Shown here: positions 27,223-36,356 of the stretch, piece by piece | Numbering within the stretch: the stretch's first letter is position 1 | Layout of the letters: each line of letters begins with the position of its first letter | From: Paracrocinitomix sp039939375 | Lineage (GTDB): Bacteria > Bacteroidota > Bacteroidia > Flavobacteriales_D > Crocinitomicaceae | Direction: 5' to 3' | Assembly (NCBI GenBank): GCA_039939375.1 | Contig: JBDVJO010000011.1 | Coordinates: forward strand, 1,116,001-1,180,000 | Length of the DNA stretch: 64,000 bases | The notes under the pieces: model-generated | Seen by the model: the letters and a program-made list of their open reading frames with translations, nothing else | The model's database searches: none | Told to the model about the DNA's origin: nothing | Position numbers and translations under genes: made by a program

Positions 27223-28479
27223 TTAAACAATCATCTTCACTGGATTCTCTAATAACTCCTTTAAAGTTTTTAAGAATGCAGATCCAACTGCCCCGTCTAC
27301 CACTCTGTGGTCACATGATAAACTTAACTTCATCACATTTCCTGGAACAATCTCTCCGTTCTTAACTACCGGTGTAGATTTGATTTGACCAACTGATAAG
27401 ATACATCCATTAGGTGGGTTGATAATTGAAGTAAAATCTTCAATTCCGTACATTCCTAAATTAGATACTGCGAATGTTCCGCCTTGCATTTCGTCAGGTT
27501 GAATTTTCTTGTCTCTAGCTCTTGATGCTAAATCTTTAATTTCAGCTCCAATTTGAGCCATTCCTTTTGAATCAGTAAACTTCACAACCGGAACAACTAG
27601 ACCGTCTTCTACAGCAACAGCAACGCCCACATGAATGTGATCATTATATCTGATTGCATCTCCCAACCAATCTGCGTTTACCTTAGGATGTTTTCTTAAG
27701 GCTGCAGCAACCGCTTTAACAACCATGTCGTTGAAAGAGATCTTTACATCTCCATCTGCATTGATTGCTTTTCTAGCTGCAATAGCATTGTCCATATCAA
27801 CCTCCATTTTTAAATAGAAGTGAGGTGCAGAGAATTTTGATGCAGAAAGTGCTTTAGCAATCGCTTTTCTCATCTGAGAATTCGGAACATCCGTATAAGA
27901 TTCAGTTCCTACCGGAGCCGCATAAATTACACCTGATCCACCTGCTGCCGCCGGTTGATAGTTTTCTATGTCTCTTTTTACAATTCTTGAATTTTCTCCT
28001 GTTCCTGAAACAGCTGAAAGATTAATTCCTTTTTCTTCAGCCATTTTCTTAGCTAATGGTGATGCGAAAATTCGCTCGCCATTTGAAGAGCCATTAGAGC
28101 TAGCAGGTGCAGCAACCGTTTCGGCAGCAACTGGTGCTGGAGTCGGTTTTTCTGGCGCAGTTTCAACTGCTGCTTCTTTTGCAGGATCTTCAGCCGGAGC
28201 TTCTGAATCTGCTTCAGCTAACAACGTCTTAACATCTTCACCTTTTTCACCAATAATTGCCAATACAGCATTTACCGGTGCAGCTCCACCTTTTTCAACA
28301 CCAATGTGCAATAACACACCATCATAAAAAGATTCGAACTCCATTGTTGCTTTATCAGTTTCTATTTCAGCTAATAAATCGCCTTCTGATACTGCGTCTC
28401 CAACATTTTTATGCCATTCTGCAACAACTCCTTCAGTCATTGTGTCTGACAACTTTGGCATTCTAACTATTTCCGCCAT
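27223..28479 (-). CDS. Pyruvate dehydrogenase E2 (dihydrolipoamide acetyltransferase)
   Basis: 418 residues: one lipoyl domain (1-75) with lipoylation Lys43 in 'ETDKATMEF', an Ala/Pro/Glu-rich hinge (about 80-130), a peripheral-subunit-binding domain ('FASPLAKKMAEEKGINLSAVSGTGENSRIVKRDIE') and a C-terminal acyltransferase domain with 'SFNDMVVKA' and the catalytic 'SCDHRVVDGA'. It transfers the acetyl group from E1-formed hydroxyethyl-TPP to CoA. Only one lipoyl domain, as in many Bacteroidota. Directly downstream of E1alpha (32-bp gap). Confidence 0.93.
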   Translation of the reverse strand: MAEIVRMPKLSDTMTEGVVAEWHKNVGDAVSEGDLLAEIETDKATMEFESFYDGVLLHIGVEKGGAAPVNAVLAIIGEKGEDVKTLLAEADSEAPAEDPAKEAAVETAPEKPTPAPVAAETVAAPASSNGSSNGERIFASPLAKKMAEEKGINLSAVSGTGENSRIVKRDIENYQPAAAGGSGVIYAAPVGTESYTDVPNSQMRKAIAKALSASKFSAPHFYLKMEVDMDNAIAARKAINADGDVKISFNDMVVKAVAAALRKHPKVNADWLGDAIRYNDHIHVGVAVAVEDGLVVPVVKFTDSKGMAQIGAEIKDLASRARDKKIQPDEMQGGTFAVSNLGMYGIEDFTSIINPPNGCILSVGQIKSTPVVKNGEIVPGNVMKLSLSCDHRVVDGAVGSAFLKTLKELLENPVKMIV

Positions 28480-28511
28480 GCTTTTTTCTTTAATTCTTTA
28501 TAAAATTTAGC

Positions 28512-29573
28512 TTAAGCTAAGTATTCTTTAATGTAAGGGTAATCTTTTTGAGCGTAAACATCTTCGTACAATTCGCTCGGATCTGGTAATGGAGAATCTT
28601 CAGCAAATTTGATTGATTCTGCCACTTCATTTTTAACCCAACTGTTAATTTCTTCAATCTTTTTGTCAGTTAACCACTTATTGTCTTTAATCACTTTTAA
28701 GCAATGATCAATAGGGTCTTTAGATTGCCATTCAGCAACTTCCTCTTTTGTTCTATATTTTTGAGGGTCTGACATTGAATGTCCTTTGTATCTATAAGTT
28801 CTAATATCCAAAAGCGTAGGTCCGTTTCCTTTTCTAGCTCTTTCTGCTGCTTCTTCAATTGCTTCATGAACTGCTTCTGGCGACATCCCGTCAACAACGA
28901 ACGAAGGCATTTCATAAGAAGCACCAATCTTAGACATATCCGTTACATTCGTGGTTCTCTCGACTGAGGTTCCCATAGCGTAATTGTTATTCTCAATGAT
29001 AAATACTACCGGAAGCTTCCAAGTCATTGCCATATTGAATGTCTCATGTAAAGCACCTTGTCTAGCCGCTCCATCTCCAAATGAACAAAAACATACATTT
29101 TTAGTTCCGTTATATTGTTCAGCAAAAGCAATTCCTGCTCCCATTGGAATTTGCGCTCCAACGATTCCGTGACCACCTAAAAATCCTTTTTCTACATCAA
29201 AAAAGTGCATTGAGCCACCTTTACCTTTTGAACATCCTGTTGCTTTTCCGTAAAGCTCTGCAGCTAATATTCTCGGGTCAGTTCCTAATGCTATTGGGTG
29301 ACCGTGATCTCTATAAGCAGTAATGTGTTTGTCACCTTTTTGACAAGCTGAGACGGTACCTACCGCAACTGCTTCTTGACCAATATATACATGCAAGAAT
29401 CCACCGAACTTTTGTTGAATATATAATTGAGAAATTTTCTCCTCAAATTTTCTAATCAATAACATATCCGTATACCACTTGATGTAAGTTTCTTTAGAGA
29501 ACTTAGATGCTTTGGTTGTTCTTGTTGTCTTAGTTGCCTTTGACGGCTTTTTTGCAGCTGCTTTAGATGCCAT
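28512..29573 (-). CDS. pdhA: Pyruvate dehydrogenase E1 component, alpha subunit
   Basis: 353 residues. After an unusual basic N-terminal extension (about 1-24, Lys/Thr/Ala-rich) comes the E1alpha domain: 'IRKFEEKISQLYIQQKFGGFLHVYIGQEA', the TPP motif GDG...NN ('GDGAARQGALHETFN...ENNNYAMGTS') and the phosphorylation-loop-like 'YRYKGHSMSDPQKYR'. Needs E1beta (pdhB) to form an alpha2beta2 enzyme, but no E1beta gene is adjacent, so it must be encoded elsewhere. A minus-strand TATATTTG (29607-29600) could be its -7 element. Confidence 0.93.
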   Translation of the reverse strand: MASKAAAKKPSKATKTTRTTKASKFSKETYIKWYTDMLLIRKFEEKISQLYIQQKFGGFLHVYIGQEAVAVGTVSACQKGDKHITAYRDHGHPIALGTDPRILAAELYGKATGCSKGKGGSMHFFDVEKGFLGGHGIVGAQIPMGAGIAFAEQYNGTKNVCFCSFGDGAARQGALHETFNMAMTWKLPVVFIIENNNYAMGTSVERTTNVTDMSKIGASYEMPSFVVDGMSPEAVHEAIEEAAERARKGNGPTLLDIRTYRYKGHSMSDPQKYRTKEEVAEWQSKDPIDHCLKVIKDNKWLTDKKIEEINSWVKNEVAESIKFAEDSPLPDPSELYEDVYAQKDYPYIKEYLA

Positions 29574-29810
29574 AGTTTCCGTGTCTAAAATTCAATTGAC
29601 AAATATATTCATATTTCGCAGAAAATTGCGGTAAGATTTGTACGACAAATTCATTTTTTAGATACAATCAATCTAAGATTCCAATTTTCAGCTTCTTGTC
29701 GTTAATTTATCGAACTGATTTTGAAGAAAATGTGATTTTTTTTGTTACCTTTTGAAACGCCTCAGTTATAGAGAGTGCATTGCGCCAAAACATTGCAAAC
29801 CAACCATTTC

Positions 29811-30518
29811 ATGACCAAATTTTTACTATTCATCTCATTATTGATGTCAAGTACTTGTTATTGCCAACAAGTTTCCTTGGTTGATTTTGATGACGTCAAG
29901 AAAAAAACGGTAGACTCAAATTCAGTCTACTTTTATCCGCAATTAAAAAAGAAAATTTTAAAAGCAGATGCTAGTATTACTGCAGAGGATTACCATTATT
30001 TATATTATGGTTTTGTGTTTCAACCTAATTATGTCCCCAGTGGAACATCAAATCAAAAGAAAAAATTCACCGAATTATATTTGGAAAAAAAATACAAAGA
30101 AGCGCTAGTTGTAGGAGAAAAGGAAATTAAACGAAACCCTGTTGATTTAGACTTGTTGTTGAAAATGTCCATATCGTGTTTAGAAATGGGGAAAGATTCC
30201 TTAAAGCGAAAATATGCTACTCTTTACTATTCTATTTTGGATGTAATTTACAACAGTGGAGATGGGAAAGATTTAGGATCGGCCTATGTGGTGATATCCG
30301 TCAATCATGAGTATCAAATATTGAATGACCTAGGGTTGAAAGCCATATCTCAGCAATTGATTACAGATTGTGATTTGCTAAATTTTAGAAAACGAGACCA
30401 AGATAAAGTAAAAGGACGTAAAAAAATTAAACGCTTATTTTTTAATGTTCGAATGCCCCTTTTGAGTCTTTCAAAGTCTTTTAAAGATGTTGATTTGCCA
30501 GATCCTGATGAAGATTAA
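29811..30518 (+). CDS. Secreted protein resembling DUF4919
   Basis: 235 residues from ATG 29811; an upstream GTG (29775) would add a polar stretch before the signal peptide and was rejected. Signal peptide 'MTKFLLFISLLMSSTCYCQ', then 'DASITAEDYHYLYYGFVFQPNYVPSG', a pattern I associate with DUF4919, and a TPR-like helical middle ('YKEALVVGEKEIKRNPVDLDLLLKMSISCLEMG'). Function unknown. Its stop and that of cdd form the palindrome TTAATTAA at 30515-30522. Confidence 0.62.
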   Translation: MTKFLLFISLLMSSTCYCQQVSLVDFDDVKKKTVDSNSVYFYPQLKKKILKADASITAEDYHYLYYGFVFQPNYVPSGTSNQKKKFTELYLEKKYKEALVVGEKEIKRNPVDLDLLLKMSISCLEMGKDSLKRKYATLYYSILDVIYNSGDGKDLGSAYVVISVNHEYQILNDLGLKAISQQLITDCDLLNFRKRDQDKVKGRKKIKRLFFNVRMPLLSLSKSFKDVDLPDPDED

Positions 30519-30992
30519 TTAAAGCACTTCTCCATCAAAATATAAAGGCAATAAATCTGCGCATTTTTCAAACACTATATAAGTTCCTGATTTTGAAATA
30601 AGGATTACTTCAATTTCTTGATGTTGTCTTTTTTCAACTTCTAATAAAGTCTGTCTGCACAATCCGCAAGGGGGAACCGGTTCACTTAATTCCTTATCCA
30701 CATAAATGGCGATTTTTGAAATCTTTGTGTTCGGATGATTGGAAACCGTATGTGATAAAAGTGTTCGTTCTGCACAAATTGATACTGGGTATGAGGCATT
30801 CTCAACGTTTGTTCCTTTTAGAATCTCGCCAGTTTCAAGCAAGAGTCCAGCACTGACGTGAAAATTAGAGTAAGGAGCATAGGCGTTTTTTGAGAACTCA
30901 ATGGTTTCATTAATTAGATTTTGACTCGCCACATCAAATGCCGCTAAGTCTGTTCCTTCTTTATAATGAACATTGATCGTTTTAATTTTCAT
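30519..30992 (-). CDS. cdd: Cytidine deaminase
   Basis: 157 residues with the zinc-site motifs of homotetrameric CDA: 'NVENASYPVSICAERTLL' (Cys-Ala-Glu, with the catalytic Glu) and 'VPPCGLCRQTLLE' (PCxxCRQ). The N-terminal 'FSKNAYAPYSNFHVSAGLLLETG' is also typical. It deaminates cytidine and deoxycytidine in pyrimidine salvage. Directly abuts the convergent 29811 gene. Confidence 0.94.
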   Translation of the reverse strand: MKIKTINVHYKEGTDLAAFDVASQNLINETIEFSKNAYAPYSNFHVSAGLLLETGEILKGTNVENASYPVSICAERTLLSHTVSNHPNTKISKIAIYVDKELSEPVPPCGLCRQTLLEVEKRQHQEIEVILISKSGTYIVFEKCADLLPLYFDGEVL

Positions 30993-31069
30993 AAGTAGTT
31001 AAACTATTTTTAATATCTCTCGTCTAATAGTGTATCGATAAGATTTATATGTAATATACAAATTTAAGT

Positions 31070-31077
31070 TACTTTTG
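31070..31077 (+). promoter_or_regulatory. Putative -7 element (TACTTTTG) of the VTC/DUF4956 operon
   Basis: Perfect TAnnTTTG match ending four bases before the ATG at 31082. No clear -33 TTTG. If used, the mRNA would be nearly leaderless, like the kinase operon at 20165. Confidence 0.4.
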
Positions 31078-31081
31078 ATTA

Positions 31082-31837
31082 ATGAATTTTGAACGGTATA
31101 CCGAGCTAGAAACCCTAAATAAGTTTGAACCAATCACCTTGGATCAGATGAATGAGGTTGCTCTAATGAATCGTACCGATACCAAATTCGTGGTTTCTAG
31201 AAAAACCTTTAATGAGATTCTACCGTTATTGAAGGATAATTACAGATCACTAGAAATTGAAGGAACTCGAATGAATTCATATTCTACTCAATATTTTGAT
31301 ACAGATCAGTTCGGGTTTTATTTAGATCACCATAACCAAAGAAGTTTGCGTTATAAGGTTAGGATTAGAAATTACATAGAATCAAATCTTTTTTTTCTTG
31401 AAGTAAAAAGAAAATATAAAGGAAGAACCGATAAAAAAAGAATCAAGGTTAGAGACTTTGAGCATGTTTTGACTGAAGGTTCTAAAGAATATATTGAAGC
31501 TGTGACAGGAAAGGATTATGGATTGGTTTCTAAAATGTGGAACTCTTTTGATAGAATCACACTTGTCAATAAGTTTGAAAAAGAACGGTTAACTTTGGAT
31601 CTAAATCTAGGGTTTAAAGATGGAGAAAAAACGGAGAGCTATCCTCATATCGTAATTGCAGAATTGAAGCAAGAAAACGTCAACCGTAACAGTTTGTTTT
31701 ATCAACTCATGAAAAAGAATTTAGTAAGACCAAATGGTTTTAGTAAGTATTGTGTTGGAACCGCAGCTCTGAACCCAAGCTTGAAATCAAATAATTTCAA
31801 GGATAAATTATTATTATTAGAAAAATTAAAAAAATAA
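31082..31837 (+). CDS. VTC-domain protein (polyphosphate polymerase-like)
   Basis: 251 residues, essentially one VTC/CYTH-type tunnel domain: 'NRTDTKFVVSRKTF', 'YFDTDQFGFYLDHHNQRSLRYKVRIRNY', 'FFLEVKRKYKGRTDKKRI', 'IAELKQE' and 'PNGFSKYCVG'. The Lys/Arg/Glu pattern matches nucleotide/polyphosphate-binding residues of the family; yeast Vtc4 makes polyphosphate from ATP. It is coupled to a DUF4956 membrane protein 1 bp downstream, a known pairing in bacteria, so a membrane-associated polyphosphate or related synthase is plausible but unproven. Confidence 0.82.
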   Translation: MNFERYTELETLNKFEPITLDQMNEVALMNRTDTKFVVSRKTFNEILPLLKDNYRSLEIEGTRMNSYSTQYFDTDQFGFYLDHHNQRSLRYKVRIRNYIESNLFFLEVKRKYKGRTDKKRIKVRDFEHVLTEGSKEYIEAVTGKDYGLVSKMWNSFDRITLVNKFEKERLTLDLNLGFKDGEKTESYPHIVIAELKQENVNRNSLFYQLMKKNLVRPNGFSKYCVGTAALNPSLKSNNFKDKLLLLEKLKK

Positions 31838-31838
31838 A

Positions 31839-32489
31839 ATGCTAGATCAAGAAACGGTATACCAATTCATGGGAATTCCATTAATGGATGATGATTTTTA
31901 CAAGTTAATATACAGGTTTGCGATTAACTTTTTATTTCTGACCATCCTTATCAGGTTTATCTATTACCGTAAAACCCAGCGAAAAGACTACTTGTTTACC
32001 TATTATATGATTTCAATCATATCGTTCATGATATGTTTTGCGCTTAAAAAGTTAGAGATTGATATGGGAATGGGGCTTGGCCTCTTTGCCATTTTTGGAA
32101 TCATCAGATACCGTACCGGAACCGTCCGTATTAAGGAGATGACCTACCTATTTGTGGCTATTGGATTGGCAGTTGTCAATGCCTTGGCTGGTAAGCAAAT
32201 TAGTTTAGCAGAATTGATGTTTGTGAATGCAGGAACAGTTGGTTTCGTTTATCTTCTGGAGTATGTGATCCTTCAAAATCACGAAATGAGTAAGACCATT
32301 ACTTATGAAAAAATCGATTTAATTAAACCAGAAAATCGGCCACAGTTATTAGAAGATTTAGAGGCAAGGACAGGATTAAAAATCACGAAAATTTTAATTG
32401 GTAAAGTTGACTTTTTAAAGGATACCGCTCAAATAAGGATATTCTATCAATCAGATATTTCAGAAGAATTCTTCGGAGGAGAAGATTAA
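31839..32489 (+). CDS. DUF4956-like membrane protein
   Basis: 216 residues with four transmembrane helices (about 25-45, 55-72, 78-95, 110-150) and a cytoplasmic C-terminus (about 155-216). The segment 'LGLFAIFGIIRYRTGTVRIKEMTYLFVAIGLAVVNALA' is the hallmark of DUF4956. Family members are commonly encoded beside VTC-domain proteins, as here, and probably supply the membrane part. The stop codon interlocks with the convergent gene in TTAA (32486-32489). Confidence 0.82.
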   Translation: MLDQETVYQFMGIPLMDDDFYKLIYRFAINFLFLTILIRFIYYRKTQRKDYLFTYYMISIISFMICFALKKLEIDMGMGLGLFAIFGIIRYRTGTVRIKEMTYLFVAIGLAVVNALAGKQISLAELMFVNAGTVGFVYLLEYVILQNHEMSKTITYEKIDLIKPENRPQLLEDLEARTGLKITKILIGKVDFLKDTAQIRIFYQSDISEEFFGGED

Positions 32490-33703
32490 AGTACGATAAG
32501 TTTTTGGCTCTGGCCATTTACCTTAACGATATAAAAGCCGGTTTCAAGTTTGAAATTGGCTTTTTGATTGCTCCAATTTCTTTCAATTAACTTTCCTTCT
32601 GCATTATAAATTTCAAAGTATACCACACTTGAACTAACTAAATTCACTTGTCCATTTGCTGATGGATTAGGGTAGAGAATAAAGTGGCTTTCTTTGTTGT
32701 CTGTGCCATTGGTATTAATGTTGATTAGTTCTGAGGCATCATCTTCTAAGTCGCAATTTATCGCTGTCAAGGTTACTGTGAAATCACCAAGCTGTCCAAA
32801 ATCTATAGTTGGATTTTCTTCGGTAGATGTCATTCCGTTTCCGAAATCCCAAAACCATTCAAAATCGTGTATGCTTTCATTAGTAAAGGTCACAACCGTA
32901 CCGGATTGTACAAAACTAAATGCCGCTTCTGGTTGAGTAAAATCAACTTCAATTGAGTCAACGTCATTCACGACATGATTGGCTACATCTTGCAAATAAG
33001 TAGCTACTGAACCACTTATACCACTTGGGAAATAAGTATTCCCTTCAACGGTGCTTTCAAATATAATTTCGTAAAAAATGCAGGCTGCTAAATAAGCGCC
33101 ATAAACTGAAGGATGACTTCCGTCACCAACATACAGTTGGGTGTGAGTGATAGGTGCTGCTATGTCATTATGAACATGATCAAAACCGTTACCTACTGGA
33201 CTTCTTTTGCCGCTATTGTCACTCGCCATTTTTTCGTACGCTATAAATAATCGCTGATTCATTTTGTCAAAAGTGTTGATTGAATCCCACTGCGAGTCTC
33301 CGTCTCTTCGGCCCCAAGTGTTGAAAAATAGTGGCGTAGCACATTCGTTAGCAGACCTTATTGAATCACTCAAAATTTCTGCATATGGAAAAACATCAGA
33401 AGTTACTTGAGACCAAGGGAAAGATGGCAATTGACTTTGGTCTTGAAGCACCACATAGTCCCAGCCAGCAGTTGCAATTTTAGACAGAGAAGTGCTGTTG
33501 GTGCTGTGTCCCATAAGTGTATAACCGCCGGGCGTGTTTTGATCCTTAACTAACGTGTTTCCATCAGCTGTGGCTAGACTCGAAATCATGCCTGGCATAT
33601 CTTGAGAGTACGTGTAACTGTTTCCTAAAAAACAAACGTTTTTAGTGATTTGAGAAAAACCTGTAGTTGACACTAATAAACAAAGGATAACGATACTTTT
33701 CAT
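32486..33703 (-). CDS. T9SS-secreted SGNH-hydrolase-like protein with PKD domain
   Basis: 405 residues: signal peptide (MKSIVILCLLVSTTGFSQ), an SGNH-like domain (about 22-245) with block I 'CFLGNSYTYSQ' (Ser in GNS) and C-terminal 'GDGSHPSVYGAYL' (Asp-x-x-His), resembling DUF4886; a PKD domain (about 255-325, 'FEWFWDFGNGMTSTEENPTI'); and a T9SS type A domain ('FILYPNPSANGQVNL...ETGFYIVKVNGQSQKLIVL'). Probably a secreted esterase/deacetylase-type enzyme; substrate unknown. Confidence 0.8.
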   Translation of the reverse strand: MKSIVILCLLVSTTGFSQITKNVCFLGNSYTYSQDMPGMISSLATADGNTLVKDQNTPGGYTLMGHSTNSTSLSKIATAGWDYVVLQDQSQLPSFPWSQVTSDVFPYAEILSDSIRSANECATPLFFNTWGRRDGDSQWDSINTFDKMNQRLFIAYEKMASDNSGKRSPVGNGFDHVHNDIAAPITHTQLYVGDGSHPSVYGAYLAACIFYEIIFESTVEGNTYFPSGISGSVATYLQDVANHVVNDVDSIEVDFTQPEAAFSFVQSGTVVTFTNESIHDFEWFWDFGNGMTSTEENPTIDFGQLGDFTVTLTAINCDLEDDASELININTNGTDNKESHFILYPNPSANGQVNLVSSSVVYFEIYNAEGKLIERNWSNQKANFKLETGFYIVKVNGQSQKLIVL

Positions 33704-33781
33704 GTTCTAATTTCTTACAAAACGCATTGAAAAATTGAAGGTTGTTCTCAGCTTTTACAGAAAATCCGCAATTATTGGAAT

Positions 33782-34159
33782 TCAATCAAGAGGTGGTGCG
33801 TAGGGATTTGATTGCTGGGTGGAGTCTGGTTTTACTGTTTTAATTTGAACGTATCCAGCATGAAACTCAGGGTATCCAATTCCTTTTTTGAATACTAATT
33901 CATTCATAATCTTGTTTTTGGCTTTCATCATTGCCGGATATGCTGAGGTCGTACTTTTTTCTTTATTCAAAACACAAGAAGTTACTTTTCCATCTGTATT
34001 TACTCGGATATCGAAAACAAGGGTGGCCTCTTTTGAGTATTCAATCGTGTAACTAATGTCTTTGGCTACTTCCCGTTTATCCATAAATATCTCACCATAT
34101 ACTTGAGAAAAGGCATTATTGGAAAGGCAAACGATTAAAGACAGAAATAATAGTTTCAT
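33782..34159 (-). CDS. Small exported protein with TonB C-terminal-like domain
   Basis: 125 residues: signal peptide (ending NAFSQ), then about 90 residues resembling a stand-alone TonB_C fold: 'LVFDIRVNTDGKVTSCVLNKEKS...PAMMKAKNKIMNELVFKKG....AGYVQIKTV'. It lacks a TonB membrane anchor, so it is not an energy transducer by itself. Lies 33 bp downstream of the recG... direction in order (recG is upstream on the same strand), so it may be read through from recG. Confidence 0.55.
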   Translation of the reverse strand: MKLLFLSLIVCLSNNAFSQVYGEIFMDKREVAKDISYTIEYSKEATLVFDIRVNTDGKVTSCVLNKEKSTTSAYPAMMKAKNKIMNELVFKKGIGYPEFHAGYVQIKTVKPDSTQQSNPYAPPLD

Positions 34160-34192
34160 TTTCTAGATTTTTTCTCAATTTACAGCTAAAAA

Positions 34193-36292
34193 TTAAGATA
34201 TTCTACTCCAGTTTGGCTTGGCCTTCAAAATCACTTTGAGTTGCTGTGCTAATGCTTTATGATCTGGGTTCTTAAAAGTAGGGTCTTTCTCAATCAAATC
34301 CAACGCTTTTTGTCTTGCCAAAGTCACTATTTGTGCGTCTCTCGCTAAATCTGATAACCTAAGATTTAATTCACCACTTTGTTGTGTGCCCATGATATCT
34401 CCTGCTCCCCTTAATTTCAGGTCAACTTCTGATATTTTGAATCCATCATTGGTCTCAACCATAGTTTCGAGACGCTTTTTGGCATTTTCTCCTAATTTGT
34501 AGCCTGTCATTAAAATACAGAATGATTGATCTGCTCCTCTTCCCACTCGTCCTCTTAACTGGTGTAATTGGGAGAGTCCAAATTTCTCTGAGCTCTCAAT
34601 GACCATGACTGATGCGTTTGGCACATTTACGCCAACTTCAATTACAGTAGTTGCGACCATTATGTGGGTGATGCCTTTCGCAAATTGTTGCATCTCGTAT
34701 TCTTTATCTTCGGCTTTCATTTGCCCATGAACAATACTCACTCTGTAATTTGGCAGCGGAAATCTTCGCGTAATCGCCTCAAAACCATCCATTAAATTTT
34801 GATAATCTAAGGTTTCTGATTCTTGAATTAATGGATAAACGACATAAATCTGCCTTCCTTTTGCTATCTCATCTTCTATAAATTGAAATACTTTTAGTCT
34901 AGAAGATTCTAATCGGTGTGAGGTTTGTATCTCTTTTCGGCCTGGTGGCAACTCATCTATGACAGAAATATCTAAATCGCCATAAAAAGTAAGCGCTAGC
35001 GTTCTTGGGATAGGCGTGGCAGTCATTACTAAGATGTGTGGCGGCAGCACGTTTTTCTTCCATAATCTAGATCGCTGCGCGACTCCAAAACGGTGTTGCT
35101 CATCTATAATGGCGATTCCCAAGTCTTTATATTTCACAACATCTTCTAACAAAGCGTGCGTTCCAATTAAAATGTTGATTTCTCCGCTCAGTAATTTTTC
35201 ATGTAAAATTTTACGCTCTGATTTTTTTGTAGACCCAGTTAGCAGTGCAACCTCAATGTCCATTTCTTTCAGAAACTTTTTGATCGTTTTGTAGTGCTGA
35301 GTTGCTAAAATTTCTGTCGGCGCCATTAAACAGGCCTGATACCCATTATCAATCGTCAAAAGCATGACCATTAGAGCTACGAGTGTTTTACCGCTTCCAA
35401 CATCTCCTTGTAATAAGCGGTTCATGTGAATTCCTGAACCTAAATCAGCTCTAATTTCTTTAATCACACGTTTCTGAGCATTGGTCAGTTCAAAGGGTAA
35501 AAACTCATTGAAAAATCGATTAAAATGGTTGCCAATTTTTTCGACTTTTAATCCTTGAATTTTCTTTTTGGTAATCTCTTTCCTAACAACCAGCTCGAGT
35601 TGCAATAAAAACAACTCTTCAAATTTTAACCTCAATTGCGCCCGTTGGGCTGCTTCTTTGTTTTTGGGTTGATGAATATTGATAATCGCTTCTTCTCTGG
35701 TCATCAAATTCAATTCGCCCAGAAGCCATTTAGGTAAAAATTCATCAATTTGATTTTTAAGTTTCGGAATCAATTGCTCAATTATACGCTCTATTCCTTT
35801 AGAGTTGAATCCTAAATTTGACAACTTTTCACCGGAATGATAAATTGCTTGCAAGCCCAGAGAGTCTTCGTTTTCATGGGCCAAAAACTCCATTTCAGGA
35901 TGAGCAATGTTCCAGTTGGCACCATATTGTTTTGCTTTGCCATAAACTTTCACCCATCCACCAACTTCTAATTTTGGAACAATCCATTTGCCGCCTTTAA
36001 ACCAGATTAAATCAAGTTTACCTGTGTTATCTTGAAATTTTACTTCCAGCCTTTTTCCTTTCCCAAACTTAACTTCTTTATAACCTAAAATTTGCCCTTT
36101 TAACTGAACTGCTCCTTGAAAGGAAGGGATTTCACTAACGGTGTTGTAGGATGATTTGTCAATGTATCTAAACGGGAAGTAATGTATTAAATCATTGAAG
36201 GTGAAAATGTTCGCTTCTTTGCGCAAAATATCACCTCGCTTAGGACCAACTCCCTTCAAATATTCAATTGGCGTAGATAATATATTGTTCAT
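34193..36292 (-). CDS. recG: ATP-dependent DNA helicase RecG
   Basis: 699 residues. N-terminal wedge/OB domain ('YLKGVGPKRGDIL...IHYFPFRYID', then 'GKLDLIWFKGGKW'), SF2 helicase core with Walker A 'LQGDVGSGKTLVAL', motif II 'IIDEQHRFG', motif III 'MTATPIPRTLAL', motif VI 'QLRGRVGRGADQSFC', and the C-terminal TRG region. Remodels stalled replication forks and branches Holliday junctions. Normal length for the family. Its promoter (36324-36356) overlaps the first codons of the divergent cytochrome gene. Confidence 0.96.
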   Translation of the reverse strand: MNNILSTPIEYLKGVGPKRGDILRKEANIFTFNDLIHYFPFRYIDKSSYNTVSEIPSFQGAVQLKGQILGYKEVKFGKGKRLEVKFQDNTGKLDLIWFKGGKWIVPKLEVGGWVKVYGKAKQYGANWNIAHPEMEFLAHENEDSLGLQAIYHSGEKLSNLGFNSKGIERIIEQLIPKLKNQIDEFLPKWLLGELNLMTREEAIINIHQPKNKEAAQRAQLRLKFEELFLLQLELVVRKEITKKKIQGLKVEKIGNHFNRFFNEFLPFELTNAQKRVIKEIRADLGSGIHMNRLLQGDVGSGKTLVALMVMLLTIDNGYQACLMAPTEILATQHYKTIKKFLKEMDIEVALLTGSTKKSERKILHEKLLSGEINILIGTHALLEDVVKYKDLGIAIIDEQHRFGVAQRSRLWKKNVLPPHILVMTATPIPRTLALTFYGDLDISVIDELPPGRKEIQTSHRLESSRLKVFQFIEDEIAKGRQIYVVYPLIQESETLDYQNLMDGFEAITRRFPLPNYRVSIVHGQMKAEDKEYEMQQFAKGITHIMVATTVIEVGVNVPNASVMVIESSEKFGLSQLHQLRGRVGRGADQSFCILMTGYKLGENAKKRLETMVETNDGFKISEVDLKLRGAGDIMGTQQSGELNLRLSDLARDAQIVTLARQKALDLIEKDPTFKNPDHKALAQQLKVILKAKPNWSRIS

Positions 36293-36323
36293 TAAAGAGA
36301 AAAAATTTCTATATTTCGATAAT

Positions 36324-36356
36324 CAAAGTTAACTATGCTAAAGAAATTTCTTCAAA
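36324..36356 (-). promoter_or_regulatory. Predicted recG promoter
   Basis: On the minus strand, TTTG at 36356-36353, a 21-nt spacer, TAACTTTG at 36331-36324, then 31 nt to the recG ATG. The -33 element lies inside codons 7-8 of the divergent cytochrome gene. A weaker plus-strand candidate (TTG 36285-36287, TATATTTC 36310-36317) could serve the cytochrome gene. Confidence 0.6.

Noticed and set aside
35016..35294. Open frames antisense to recG, acyl-CoA dehydrogenase and other long genes
   Set aside because: They mirror the codon pattern of conserved genes and have no recognisable protein features.
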